Below, one piece after another: positions 22,001-32,176 of a stretch of 64,000 nucleotides of DNA. Below the pieces are notes generated by a model. It did not search any database, was not told the DNA's origin, and saw only the letters and a list, made by a program, of their open reading frames with translations. The DNA is from Eupeodes corollae (Eukaryota > Arthropoda > Insecta > Diptera > Syrphidae): contig NC_079147.1 of assembly GCF_945859685.1 (NCBI RefSeq), positions 81,894,315 to 81,958,314 on the forward strand. The letters run 5' to 3'. A program made the position numbers and the translations under genes. Position 1 is the stretch's first letter. Every line of letters begins with the position of its first letter.

Positions 22001-24661
22001 CGGTTTTGCACTTTTGACATTTGCTAAATCCATAGGACTTCTGAGTTTCTGACATTTCAAATTAATAGGCTCACTACTGCAAATTAGGTTTTTTTCTTTT
22101 TTTTTCTCACGATCTGTCATTGTTTCGTAGAGCATATTTTCAATATAACGGATATAGTGTTTTAGCAACAAATTTATGTGTCAGAATAGCTGAAAATGTC
22201 ACTAATGACATAAAGGAAATTGCTATATAGTAAAATTCTAAGCGGTTGTGTACTGTTTTTTGAGTAAAAAGCCTTCTTGATAACATTATCTTGCTTTTAG
22301 ATTAATTGATGTGATAGCACCTTAAGTCTCAAACATCTGTCATTTTATGAAGTTACAAGCTTAATTAAATTGTCTACGCAGCAGGCTTGCCAGATTATGC
22401 TATTTATCGGTAATTGAGACAACCCCTTCCAAATTTTAGTGTGACAGAATTATGTAAAGCTGCAAAATATTTGTATCGAAATTGGGCTATTATTTGGGCT
22501 ACTTTTTTGGCTTTAATTTTGGACTAAAAATATTTTTATGATAGGGCTATAGAGCTTGTAAATTTCCTGTTTTCCTGTTTTCAGGTTCTTTAATTATTTG
22601 TCAACTTGAGTGATTTTGACAGAGTAATTGCATTCTTGATTAAGTTTATGTTTTTTTTAAAATTTGAGTACGTGTGTAAACAGGAGGGATTATTTTCTTA
22701 GGATATGGTTAGTGAAAATAATAACTTACCCATCACTGCCTGATCATTTATTGATGATGACAGCGACTCTGTATCCTGCAAATAAAATCATTTACTTTAC
22801 CATAAAATATTAATCTAACTTTACTCACAGATACTTGTCCCAAGTAAGTTGAAGCTTCCGAAGTTTCAAAATTATGTGGGTTCAGGATAGAATTTGGAAC
22901 GTATCCAATTTGTCCACGATTATTTCTTGCCTTCCACCAATTTCGGGAATCATCAATAATCTATAAACAAATTATTAATTCTTTTGCTTCTTCACTTCAA
23001 AAAAAGCATTCTTACCTCTAAATATTCACCCTTTACAACTGATAGCTCCTTATCTGTATGTGCTGGTCTTGGATGTGTAACCTCAGCTATTCTGACGTTT
23101 CGTGACTTCAATTTTCTATGCCAGGTTGCATTTGTAATATCATGCATGAGGTTTCCCTCGGTCTTGGTGTTACTATGTACTGGCGGTGGAGGTATATACT
23201 CAACAGGTTCGTCAACAATAAAATCTGGCGACCAGTCATCGAAGAATATCGGATGGTAAGATCCTTTGTGATCCTTAAAAGATTCTTTTGGAAGAGTCCA
23301 ATTCTTCCCCAGCGACTGCCAGAAATCACGCTGTGACGGAGTGACACAAGACTCCATGTAGTTTATTGTCTCCTTTCTCAAAAGAGGATTGACTACACCT
23401 TGAGGAATACCCTGATTGACGTACACATCATTGCATATGACAACAATAGTCCCTAGCGATACAAACATATCATCGATCGGAGACTTCTCTTTTGACATGT
23501 GTTTTTGAAGACGGGCCGAAAAGTTAAAGGCAAGCTTAAACTTGGCAAAAATATCCATAAATTCATTTTCAACTGGTGGTCTTGAACGCAAAACCAACAA
23601 ACCCTCACCATGAGGATTTGAATTGAGTTTATTTTGTTGTTTTCTATTTTGCAATTCATCTAAAGCCTCTGCGGCATAATGTAAACGAAAAACAAACTTC
23701 TCAATATCTTCGAAGCAATGATTCAAAACATTTATGTCACGTTCTTTTGTATCTTCACTGTCACGACTTTTGAGCATGGCTTCACGGATCCCATATTGAT
23801 CTCTTATGCCATTCGGAATTTGATGTTTTAGTGGCTTAGGTTCAATGCGATTACGACGTTGAGTTACTATTTTCCCATGGCGAACGAGTTTTAGATCTTC
23901 TACTAATTCAACAGCTGAAGCATCCTCAACCTGTCAAAATAAATTGAGATATTTGGTCAAAAAATAGAGTTAGCTAAAGTTATTATATTTTATATTGCAT
24001 TACTTGGAAAACGTGCATTTCTGTATTTCCCAGAGCAGATCCTGATACTGAAAATACCAGCATATTGTTGAATTCTTCGAGTGGATCTTTGCTTATAAGG
24101 GCTGCTGGTTCATGTATCAAAGAGCCTGGAAAACTCTCGATTTCTACCTGAAACGGTGGTTAGGAAATTTCTTGTTAAAAAAACCACAGTAATTTTCATT
24201 GACTTTCCCTACACCAGTCCTGCTATTAAAACAAGTCCAGACAATTGTCAGATTACACATGACTGTTAAATCAGTTAGTGATCTGTCAGTGACCTGTCAG
24301 TAGCTGTCAATAAACTGACGGTTGTCAAATAAAAACTATATCCTAAATTTGTTCTTACCTGATCCTGATCGAGTATGACAATCCATTGTCCATTAAACTT
24401 CATAAACATCTTTTGGGGACAAACATTTGTGTCTTTGAGAAGTTTAATTTTCTCAATTGGATTCTTAAGCTCTGATTCATGTTTCACTTTAAACGTGGCC
24501 AAATGATCCATGGCATAGATAGGCTTATCATCATGATCCAATCCATTTGTCTGATGGTTTTGATTTGTTTGACTAAGATTATTTTGATGATGATTCAGAT
24601 CTCGAAACAGGGAACTTAAATTATCAGCAGCTGAACTGCCATTCAATGACGTACGACCCAT
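19059..24661 (-). CDS. aru: Arouser, EPS8-family signalling adaptor (8 coding exons)
   Basis: Coding exons in order are 24,661-24,359; 24,147-24,004; 23,930-23,016; 22,960-22,829; 22,775-22,730; 21,750-21,556; 19,547-19,213 and 19,154-19,059. Every junction has GT/AG and phases match, giving 721 residues. ATG 24,661 is chosen for its good context (aaaATGG). Exons 1-2 form the PTB domain (AMDHLATFKV). Exon 3 is a long helical linker. The end of exon 3 plus exon 4 form an SH3 domain (KELSVVKGEYLEV, then NWWKARNNRGQIGYVP). Exon 6 has a nine-proline run. Exon 7 holds the C-terminal EPS8 effector/SAM-like region (EVEEWLRKKGFSDQVI). EPS8 proteins link receptor and Rac signalling to actin; Drosophila arouser affects ethanol response (recalled). 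The SH3 ALYDY position reads AEVTH, which is unusual. 5' UTR exons are not identified. Confidence 0.93.
19548..21555 (-). other. Arouser intron 6 (about 2 kb)
   Basis: The intron starts with GTAAGTTAG and ends with TTCTCCAG. It contains a taagt repeat near its 3' end (about 19,557-19,578) and a dead transposase (19,735-20,330). The remaining sequence is AT-rich with no recognised feature. Confidence 0.85.
19735..20330 (-). pseudogene. Mariner-type transposase fossil in arouser intron
   Basis: Minus-strand reading gives the middle of a transposase of the same general type as at 12,799-13,881. TVYCAFWAKGAFVRYFFEN corresponds to the TVWCG..GPYFF block, followed by VKGDRYR and FFRPDLDN. The QQD block (about 20,060-20,085) is preceded by a stop where W is expected. 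Downstream frames are broken. No terminal repeats are evident. It lies in the same orientation as arouser and has no effect on the exons. Confidence 0.7.
21751..22729 (-). other. Arouser intron 5
   Basis: Begins GTAAGTT at 22,729 and ends in TTTCAG before 21,750. It is AT-rich and I see no embedded element or RNA gene. Confidence 0.85.
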
Positions 24662-26007
24662 TTTGCTCTTGAAATTATATCTCTTTATATTATGTCTTAT
24701 CACTTCGGGCGGGAGTTTTTATTTTAAATTGTTTTATTGGCTATAGTTTTAAATCTGAAAAGATAATTATGTAATTTGATTAAATTATTTATTAAAAACA
24801 AATATGTATATAAGATATATTGGTATAAATGTCAAGGTAAGCCCGATAGTGGGAAAAATTCAACTTAAAATGAAGTAACCTACAAGTTGTGGCTAATTCA
24901 AGGCACACATTTAATTGTGACTTTTATTTGAACTTTAAACTTTAATGGTTTGATAGGTTTTTGTTTTTAATTTTAATTGTGATAAAATGTTGATAAGACT
25001 TTTACGACTTGACAACTTGCGTATATTATGAAGGGCTGATACACCTTAAGATACGTGGGACAAGCAAAGAATCGCAACAAAAATGAATGCTCATGCTACA
25101 AGCTTAAGCCTTGAAGAAGACTCACGCTCAACAATAGAAGACAAGCTTCAAGCTATGGCAACAGTTTTTTATAACCTTGTAGCAATTGTACAATTACATT
25201 AGCAGTCTACTCCGGTCGTTCTACAATTTTGTTACTACACTTGAATCTGGACATCTAGAGGTGAAGGAATAAATCAAAAGGGAAGGAAGCAAGACTTCTG
25301 ATAATGAATAGCAACAAGCAATCCAAGATTTTCTTCATGCACCTGATCTTTAATGAAGCCTATTAAATTATAACCAAAAGCATTTACATTTAGTGAGGTT
25401 AAAAATAAAACATAACCACTTACAAACTTTTTAACAACAGCCAATTGGAAATAGCTGTTATTAGCTTAAAAAAGGTTTTAACATCATCCACGCCTTAATT
25501 AAATGAGAAAATTGAAATGCTTAAATATTTATTATGTATAAAATAAAATAAATAGTAAAAGGAATATGTAAATAGCGTAGCTATGTTATTCCAAACTTTT
25601 ACTTTTTTTAAAGCGTGGAAATTTAAAACTAGAGATTTGAAAATAATTTATAGCAATTCATATTACTTAAAGCTATCAAATCTATCAGTATTTAACTTTG
25701 TTACTGTTAATAATATCCAAAGTTGATTTTGACATAAGTGACATTGGATATAAAATCTATAGTACTGTCATGAGAGGGAACCGCCGCCGCCGAAGCGACA
25801 CCTGGACAGTCGTGATGGAACTTATTTTGGTAGAATTCAGAATGGGTGAAAAACACAAGCGCCACCAACACACCTGTCAATGTACCACAGAGAAAGTAAT
25901 TAAGCTTTTATAAACAACTAACTGTGGGTGTAGCCCGCTTCACTCGTCGTTATTTCAAATAATACAAAATGGAGAGGAGCTAATAACTTCGCAATTAATA
26001 TTAATCA
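24662..26007. other. Arouser upstream flank
   Basis: Probably includes the arouser promoter or 5' UTR, but no TATA box, initiator or splice-linked leader exon is convincing. A small (ccg)n-like patch lies near 25,783. No gene recognised. Confidence 0.4.
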
Positions 26008-26165
26008 ATTTAAATTAAATGTAGTAACCATGGCGTGGTGGTTAGTGTGTAGGGCTGTCACGCCACAGATCTTGGGTTCAATTCCTGCCTGTGCCACCTT
26101 AATGACTGAAACACAAACACGCTATAAATTCGAATTCGCCTGACGTTTAAGAGTTCAGCCATAAG

Positions 26166-26681
26166 GCAGTATTCACGTGAGCGCGACCAACGAACGACGA
26201 GTAAATTACAAAATGTGAGTTTATATGCGTTTGAGGACATATTTCCACACAAATTCTTAACAAAACGAAAGCAATATAGTTTCTATTTGATTTATGATGA
26301 ATACTTTACTTTACTTTTCAATATCATAAATTAATAAATTTAAGAAAACAAATTTATTCGTAGCGAAAAAAAATGTTGGTTGATACAAACTGTCAATCTT
26401 TATTCTAAATAAAATAAATAAATAAGGTGGCGCAACAGTCCGTACAGAACTAGGGCCTAGTAATTGCAGGGATCAAACTTTATTCGCGTTCTACATTATC
26501 CACACTTGCAACGAATAAAATAATCGCGCGTACTTAACGTAAAAAAATCATTCTTGTTTTGGTTTCGGTGGTGAATGGTGTTCATTTGCTACGAATTAAA
26601 AACTCTCATGTGAAAGAAATGTCAAAATCGACGAATATTCGTTCATTCGTTGGTCGTTGGTAGTGCTCATGTGAATAGTGC
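26166..26681. mobile_element. MITE-A inserted in MITE-B
   Basis: The left terminus gcagtattcacgtgagc and the right terminus, reverse-complemented gcactattcacatgagc, form an inverted repeat of more than 20 bp that continues imperfectly for about 35 bp. Flanks are ataag (left) and ttaag (right). The MITE-B copy at 52,306 lacks this insertion at the equivalent place. It is non-coding; a partial relative lies at 178-472. Confidence 0.75.
26406..26472 (-). mobile_element. 5'-truncated SINE/RTE tail inside MITE-A
   Basis: This short insertion carries only the shared tail (minus strand ctagttctgtacggactg, then ttgcgccacc) followed by ttat repeats. Near-identical 13-bp repeats flank it: tcaatctttattc at 26,393-26,405 and tcaaactttattc at 26,473-26,485. 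The MITE-A copy at 178-472 lacks it, confirming an insertion. It is too short to tell whether it came from the SINE or the LINE. Confidence 0.75.
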
Positions 26682-27221
26682 TTAAGAATTCAATGCATGC
26701 TATCACAATGAAGCTTCGACCTCAAGTTTCATTTGACAATCGTAAGGAAATAACGTAATGTTACGTGACTCCAAACGGAAGCTCTAGTTCAAATTTGCTG
26801 AACATTTGCCTTGTCTGACAGCTCAACTGCTGTAAAAAAGTCGACAGACAAAATACATTTTCTTTTGGAGGGATACTTCCACTATAAATTAATTTTTTTT
26901 CGATTTCAAAACTCATATTTTTTTATTTTGAAGCAGCTGCAAATGGCAGAAGTGCGATTTTAGAAATGTCATATTGGAAGTGTCATTCAAAGCAGGCCTA
27001 ACGTAACGCAGACGAAGTTTGTGTTTTTTAGCCATAATTTAAAAAAAAAGTTTTCACCTGTACTGGCTCTTGCGAGAAATTGACAAATCTTTTAAGTTTA
27101 ATTCTTGTCATGAAAAGTGCTTTCTCGGATTCGGCATATAAACTGTAGGTTGAGAGTTGTAAGTCACTAGGCCCTAGTTCTCAATGGAGTGTTGCGCTAC
27201 CTAATTTATTATTTAAATTAA

Positions 27222-27450
27222 GTTAATCGAACATCAATTGGAATAATATTTTCCCTTAGCTCACTTTCAAAGTGAATTAAAGCAGAATTTGATTCTTTCT
27301 TTCATTCATCTTTATTTCTTAATTTAGCTTTGGCGTTATTTTACTTTGACAAAATAAGGGTAAAAAGTAGAATGAAAACCGGAGTTATTTCAATATTTTA
27401 ATACAATCATTATAATTCATTATTTAAATTCAACTTAAAGGTTAAGCACT
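27222..27450. other. AT-rich spacer
   Basis: No recognised feature between SINE copy 1 and the foldback. Confidence 0.4.
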
Positions 27451-27681
27451 CATTGAATTCACCTAATTATTGGGACTTCGAATTTTGCATAATCACCAAT
27501 CATTTGACCTTAAAAAGACTGAAATTATTTTTCTCCAATCATTTGACCGAAATAAATTGTTGCACTTAATTTATTGCAGTCAAATGATTTTGAAGAAAAG
27601 TAATTGCAGTCTTTTCAAATTCAAATGATTGATGATTATGCCAAATTCGAGATCCCAATCTTTAGGTGAATTCAAAGAATG
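27451..27681. repeat. Foldback (long hairpin) element
   Basis: Two arms of about 110 bp are inverted copies around a short loop at about 27,559-27,567. The left arm runs from cattgaattcaccta through ttgcataatcaccaatcatttga. The right arm, reverse-complemented, reads cattctttgaattcaccta through ggcataatcatcaatcatttga. Identity is high but imperfect by eye. Nothing codes here. It may be a foldback MITE or a transcribed hairpin; the sequence alone does not decide. Confidence 0.75.
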
Positions 27682-28745
27682 CAATTTTTATATTGAAGTC
27701 ATAAAAGATTGTATTTCCAAAAGATTGCATTCTTTTACAAGCCTGATAAAATCGAATAATTGAAAAATTGTTACGATTATTGAAAAACTCTCATGGGCAT
27801 GATACAAATAGTAATGTTAATTCTTATAACGAAAGAATTCGGTGATAGATTTTTAAACATTCGGAAAATTGTACGTAACCTAAAGTAAGCTTAAACTTCA
27901 TTTATAATGAAGATAGTCGGTAAACAGTCCGAATTGTTGCAAATCATTGAAATCAGTCCAGGTCTAGGCGTTCTTGAGTTATAAGCGAAGTAACTAACTT
28001 AATTTTCTGTTATCTTTATATCGAGCCCTTACCGCCAAATTATCGTAAGCGACACTTTTATCAAAAATGGGTTTGTTATTGAAACTAATATTTTAAGTCA
28101 TAACGGATCCATCCAGAGTGATGTTTCGCTCACATTAAAAACCGTTATAAAGTTATAGCGTTTGCTAAATTTATCGTGACTACATTTATCTGTAAAGCTT
28201 TAACGTAAGCGACAACAACCAAATTTATCTTACGTGCCTGCCATTGTTTTTTTTGTAGCGCAACCGACCCTACTTGTTATCGCAATTGACTCCGATTCGT
28301 GCTTTACCTTGAGGTGTGACCTGTGCTGCCGTATTTATATCCGCGAAAGTTATGATGCTAAAATATCATTCTCATTGAGTTATTGGTTTAAAAATAGTTT
28401 CACCCTAAAAAACCTTAAAATTACTGTTTATCGTTGTGTATTTATTGTGTTGATTGCAGATACTCTACAGTTATCACATAAAACAATAAAGTCGGCCCCA
28501 GTAGTAAGGTATGTATTGTATTGTAATTTTGGTAATTGAAATGCAATATTTTCCCATTTAACTCATTAGTGCGTTTAATTAGTATTGATAAAATCAGCAA
28601 ATTAGACTAGTAAAATTTAAATTTATTATTTGTTTCTTATAGTCACGAATAAGGAAAATTACGCAGTTAATATCACCACTCCCCTTACCAAGAAGAGTGT
28701 AATCCCAAACTGCTTTTTGCGAGAATAGGTTTAAGTTTACATTCA
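27682..28745. other. Intergenic DNA, no gene recognised
   Basis: The open frame at 28,234-28,539 has no recognisable domain and may belong to the relic that starts downstream. Otherwise featureless. Confidence 0.35.
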
Positions 28746-30620
28746 TTGGTACTAAAAGACAGCAACAACGATATTAACATGGACCCAATATTAACTGATA
28801 CCACACCAACATCTTTGATCGATTTAAATTCTGAGCAAATTTCCAACCCACATGCACCATTACCTGTGACTTCACTTGTTGATTACAGTGATTCTGATAC
28901 TGACAATTCTTACACTTTAATGAATTTAGATAACCAAAATAAAGTATCACATTTATACATCACAAATAATAATGATCATACTAATTTAGGCAATCTACTA
29001 TTCCAGTTTTCATTGATCAATTAATACAGCCGAGCACCAATTCTCTGTTTGACCAACAAGAACAGAACGTGTCGAGGAAGCCCTTGGAGTCCCAAGACAA
29101 CAATGACTATCTTGATAGCAAAGATTCATGGAAGCCAGCCTCATCATCCAGTGAGTCATCTCAAAAAATAGATGAAGAAACGAGTGTTGGTAAAAGAGGA
29201 TACAGGACAATAAAACCTATACCGAAACGTCTTTTATCAAAAAAGAACCGTACTGTTGGGCAATCTGTGCAACTAAACCCATGCAAATAAATTAACTGAA
29301 GATGATCGGAATAATATTTTAGAAAACTATTGGGGATTAGGTGATGTGCTAAAGAAAAACTGATTGGCAGAAAAAGAGCTAGAGAAGTAAAAATTGCACA
29401 GGTTAAATCATTCATTCAGATGTTGCCTGCTGTTCCATCCCACTATTGTCGCAATAAAAGCACAGGTAATAATTTATAAATATATTATCTGTGACTAAAG
29501 TATATTATTATACACACTAGGATGAATCTAGAATCATCAGTATTGTCAAAAACTGTATTTCTAAATATTTTCAAAACAGATTTTAATATTGGCTTCCACT
29601 TGCCTTAAAAAGGTAAATGTACTTTTTGTGAGAAGTGCAAAAATTTATCACCTGAAAACAAAAATATTTTTTTCAGCAAACCACTGACTATAAAAATCAC
29701 ATCCTGGATAAAGAAAAATGCAAGAAACTCTTTTTAGAAGACCAAAAACTTAGCAAGGTTGCTGATTCTAACTCCTTATGCGTAAAGCTTTGATTTAGAT
29801 AAAGTCCTCAGTACTATACATGGTAAAAGTGTGACCTTATATTACTCGATATAATACGCATATTATAATGAAAGTATACATGAAAATGGCACAAGGGATG
29901 GATATTGTTACGTGTAGGGCGAATGCCAAGGAAAAAGGGGCTGTAATGAAATGGTTACAGTTATTTTTAAATAATTGAATATGTTACATCAAAAATTCTC
30001 TCATACTGTTGTTAATATATATTCTGATAGCTGTGCTGGGCAAAATAGAAAACGTGCAATGATATCAATGTTAATTCTTTTCTTGACAACCGCAACAACA
30101 ATTACAGAAAAAAAGGTCACGTAAGTTGAAAGTTTCGTTCGCAATAAAACCATATGGGCTCCTTCTAAATGGCAAACTTTGATTACAAATGCCAAACATA
30201 ATCCAAAAAGCTATATTGTAAATGTCTTAAATTATGGAGACTTCATGAATTGGAAGTCCTATTCACAATTTGTATTGCCAGCTAAATTTAAAATAAATTT
30301 TAATTAACTAAGAATTGTGCAATTTCATAGAAATTATCCCATTATTAAATTTAAATACGGTTTTTTTGAAGACAGTGACAGTTACAAAATTAATATGGAT
30401 TTCATGACCAGGTCGAGAGCAAACATTGCTACGGTCCAAAAAGGACCCACACCTTTATACGTTTCAGCAGCTGAATACAAAGTTTACAAGAGCTATGCAA
30501 TAAAAATATAATACCCAACAGATACCATCAAGAGTATTTAAGTATGAGGCATGATGGAACCATACGTGATGCCCTAGCTGAAACGGACCAAGATGATTTG
30601 GATAGAGAAAATTAATATGT
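28746..30620 (+). pseudogene. Relic of an unassigned transposase-like gene
   Basis: Successive broken plus-strand frames read as one protein. An acidic, Ser-rich N-terminus (28,746-29,290) contains KRGYRTIKPIPKR. It continues with AREVKIAQVKSFIQMLP (about 29,385), KCTFCEKCKN-like Cys pairs (about 29,615), GKSVTLYYS (about 29,825) and YSDSCAGQNRK (about 30,020-30,050). Next come APSKWQTLITNAK (about 30,160) and the tail ending YKVYKSYAIKI (30,511). The SDSCAGQNR block looks like the acidic active-site region of insect multi-copy 'uncharacterised' proteins, perhaps the DUF7869 type (from memory, unverified). Multiple stops and frameshifts make it non-functional. I cannot name the superfamily. 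Confidence 0.5.
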
Positions 30621-30789
30621 AATATGTTTCTTAATTCTATATAGGTAAGTATACCTAGTACATTTATTTTTAAAAATATTAAAAAAATCTTCCCCTGTAA
30701 AATTTAATTTTTGTCGCTTACGATAATTTTGCGGTAAACTGAAATCAAGCAAGAGGAATTCTTTGTAACAGTTTGGCTTCAAATCATCT

Positions 30790-31830
30790 TATCCAATTGT
30801 CATTCAGTTTTTTTTTTAAATGAAAGAGGATATCACGGAACAGGTTTTTAGGCATAAATAAAGTCGATTTTATGCCTACATTTAAAGTTCAGGTTCGAAT
30901 CTATCATTTGGGTGGATTTCTTTTACCAAACAACCCTGACGAACCGACATTTTTGCAAACATATTTCATGGGTGATTTGGTGAGCGAAAAACAACGGCGA
31001 ATGTCGATAGGCCCAAATACTTACCGATAATTATTATACGATTTGCAATATTTGTTACATTGTCACAATACTTACATGCGCAGCTTCAAGATTGCTTTTG
31101 AAGCAATGCCATCAAATATAGAAAATTTTCAAGTCATTATCAGTGCTGGGCGTGCGCCACAGAAGAACACAGAGGTCGTTATAATGCACCTCAAGTTGAT
31201 GAAGTAGCCGTATTAATTGTTGGACAAGAATTTACAGAAAGGGATATCGTTTTGCGAACACTTTTAAACGCGTAAGTGAAATACAACGTTCTTACGATGC
31301 ACTGCAATACCCTTTGATATTTAGTCATGGTTAAGACGGTTGTTCAAGTAACGTACTACAAGTTCATCCAATAACAAGAGTTCCTTTAAAAAAAAATGTG
31401 TCAGCAATGGATTTTACTCTTAGTTAGTTCAAATAATATTTTACTTCGTTGCGGGAAAGTATTTAGTCAGTATTTTGTCGATATGTACGCTAAAATTGAA
31501 TCTGAGCGGCTTTAGTTTTTAAGAGCAAGTCAGATTAAATTTCGAGCCGAAAATTACAATATTCTTAACGATGCAATTCAAACTGACGGTGATCCTACAG
31601 AAAAAATAACATTTGCAACTAGCGTCACTGGACAAGACGTATTAATAGCTGATGTTTACCCGCAAGTCGCTCAAATTTCAGAGAAAACGGATGATTGGTT
31701 ATGCGAACGAGCGATTTTAGCACCTAAAAACGAAACTGTTTCAAGAATAAATAATAAAATTCTTTCAATGTTTCAGGCCCACAAACAATCTTATCTTTCT
31801 ATTGATAATCATTGATATTCCAATTGAATT
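30790..31830 (+). pseudogene. Helitron-type Rep/helicase relic
   Basis: Broken plus-strand frames match a Helitron replicase. VQVYHLGGFLLPNNPDE lies at about 30,880-30,940. ENFQVIISAGRAP and YNAPQVDEVAVLIVG lie at about 31,120-31,220. The end of the Helitron-like N-terminal domain is at about 31,400-31,590 (VSAMDF, FVDMYAKIESERL, LRDAI-like sequence). The frame then jumps to the C-terminal helicase part at about 31,620-31,780 (VTGQDVLIADVYPQVAQ, WLCERAILAPKNETV, INNKILSMF). The Rep catalytic HUH/YY region and most helicase motifs are missing, so a large internal deletion has occurred. In the family these proteins drive rolling-circle transposition; this copy cannot. Confidence 0.75.
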
Positions 31831-32176
31831 TTTGAAATCTTTTGTATTGTTGTACATCATCTTCAACAAGATTATCGCAAATTTTTTACAACTTTTATTT
31901 GATGAATGTGAAGATCCCACATGTGTCAACAAGAATATAAGTCGTCAGCGAACGAATCGAACAATCCGCTACCGCCAGAAACTTTGCTTCAGCGTACTGT
32001 CATCTTTTCACCTCAGCCATTCACTTCTCAAGGAATTTCAAGAGCTGCAGAGGTTAATCTTTAAAAAAAATAATATTATATGGAACAGAAAAAACCTTTA
32101 GCTCGATCAAGATTAGCTTGATTTTTTAAGGCAACGAAGATCTTACAAACAAACTTCTGGAATGGAAAAGATGTTA
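31831..32176. other. Flank between Helitron relic and P-like element
   Basis: The open frame at 31,802-32,101 has no recognised domain. The sequence immediately before the P-like element duplicates the 11 bp found at its far side. Confidence 0.35.

Larger units (their letters stand above)
26103..27034. mobile_element. MITE-B inserted in SINE copy 1
   Basis: The ends are inverted (left TGACTGAAACACAAAC; right end reverse-complemented TGGCTAAAAAACACAAAC) and flanked by TAA (26,100-26,102 and 27,035-27,037). The SINE at 55,050 shows the uninterrupted site ccaccttaattt with a single TAA, which proves the boundaries. The three-base TAA duplication suggests PIF/Harbinger-type mobilisation (inference). 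The interior is non-coding and interrupted by MITE-A. Confidence 0.8.
26008..27221 (+). mobile_element. tRNA-derived SINE (copy 1), host of nested MITEs
   Basis: The 11-bp direct repeat atttaaattaa at 26,008-26,018 and 27,211-27,221 flanks the element. The head (26,027-26,098) is tRNA-like, with a box A-like tggtggttagtgt and a box B-like ggttcaattcc at 26,075-26,085. After an interruption (26,103-27,034) the body resumes at 27,035. It ends in the tail aggccctagttctcaatgg...gttgcgctacc (about 27,171-27,202), shared with the RTE LINE 3' end. RNA polymerase III promoter boxes fit SINE transcription. The body matches the SINEs at 38,605 and 54,435. Confidence 0.8.

Noticed and set aside
26027..26098. 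tRNA gene
   Set aside because: The box A/B-like head belongs to a repeated SINE and does not fold into a complete tRNA with a sensible anticodon arm.
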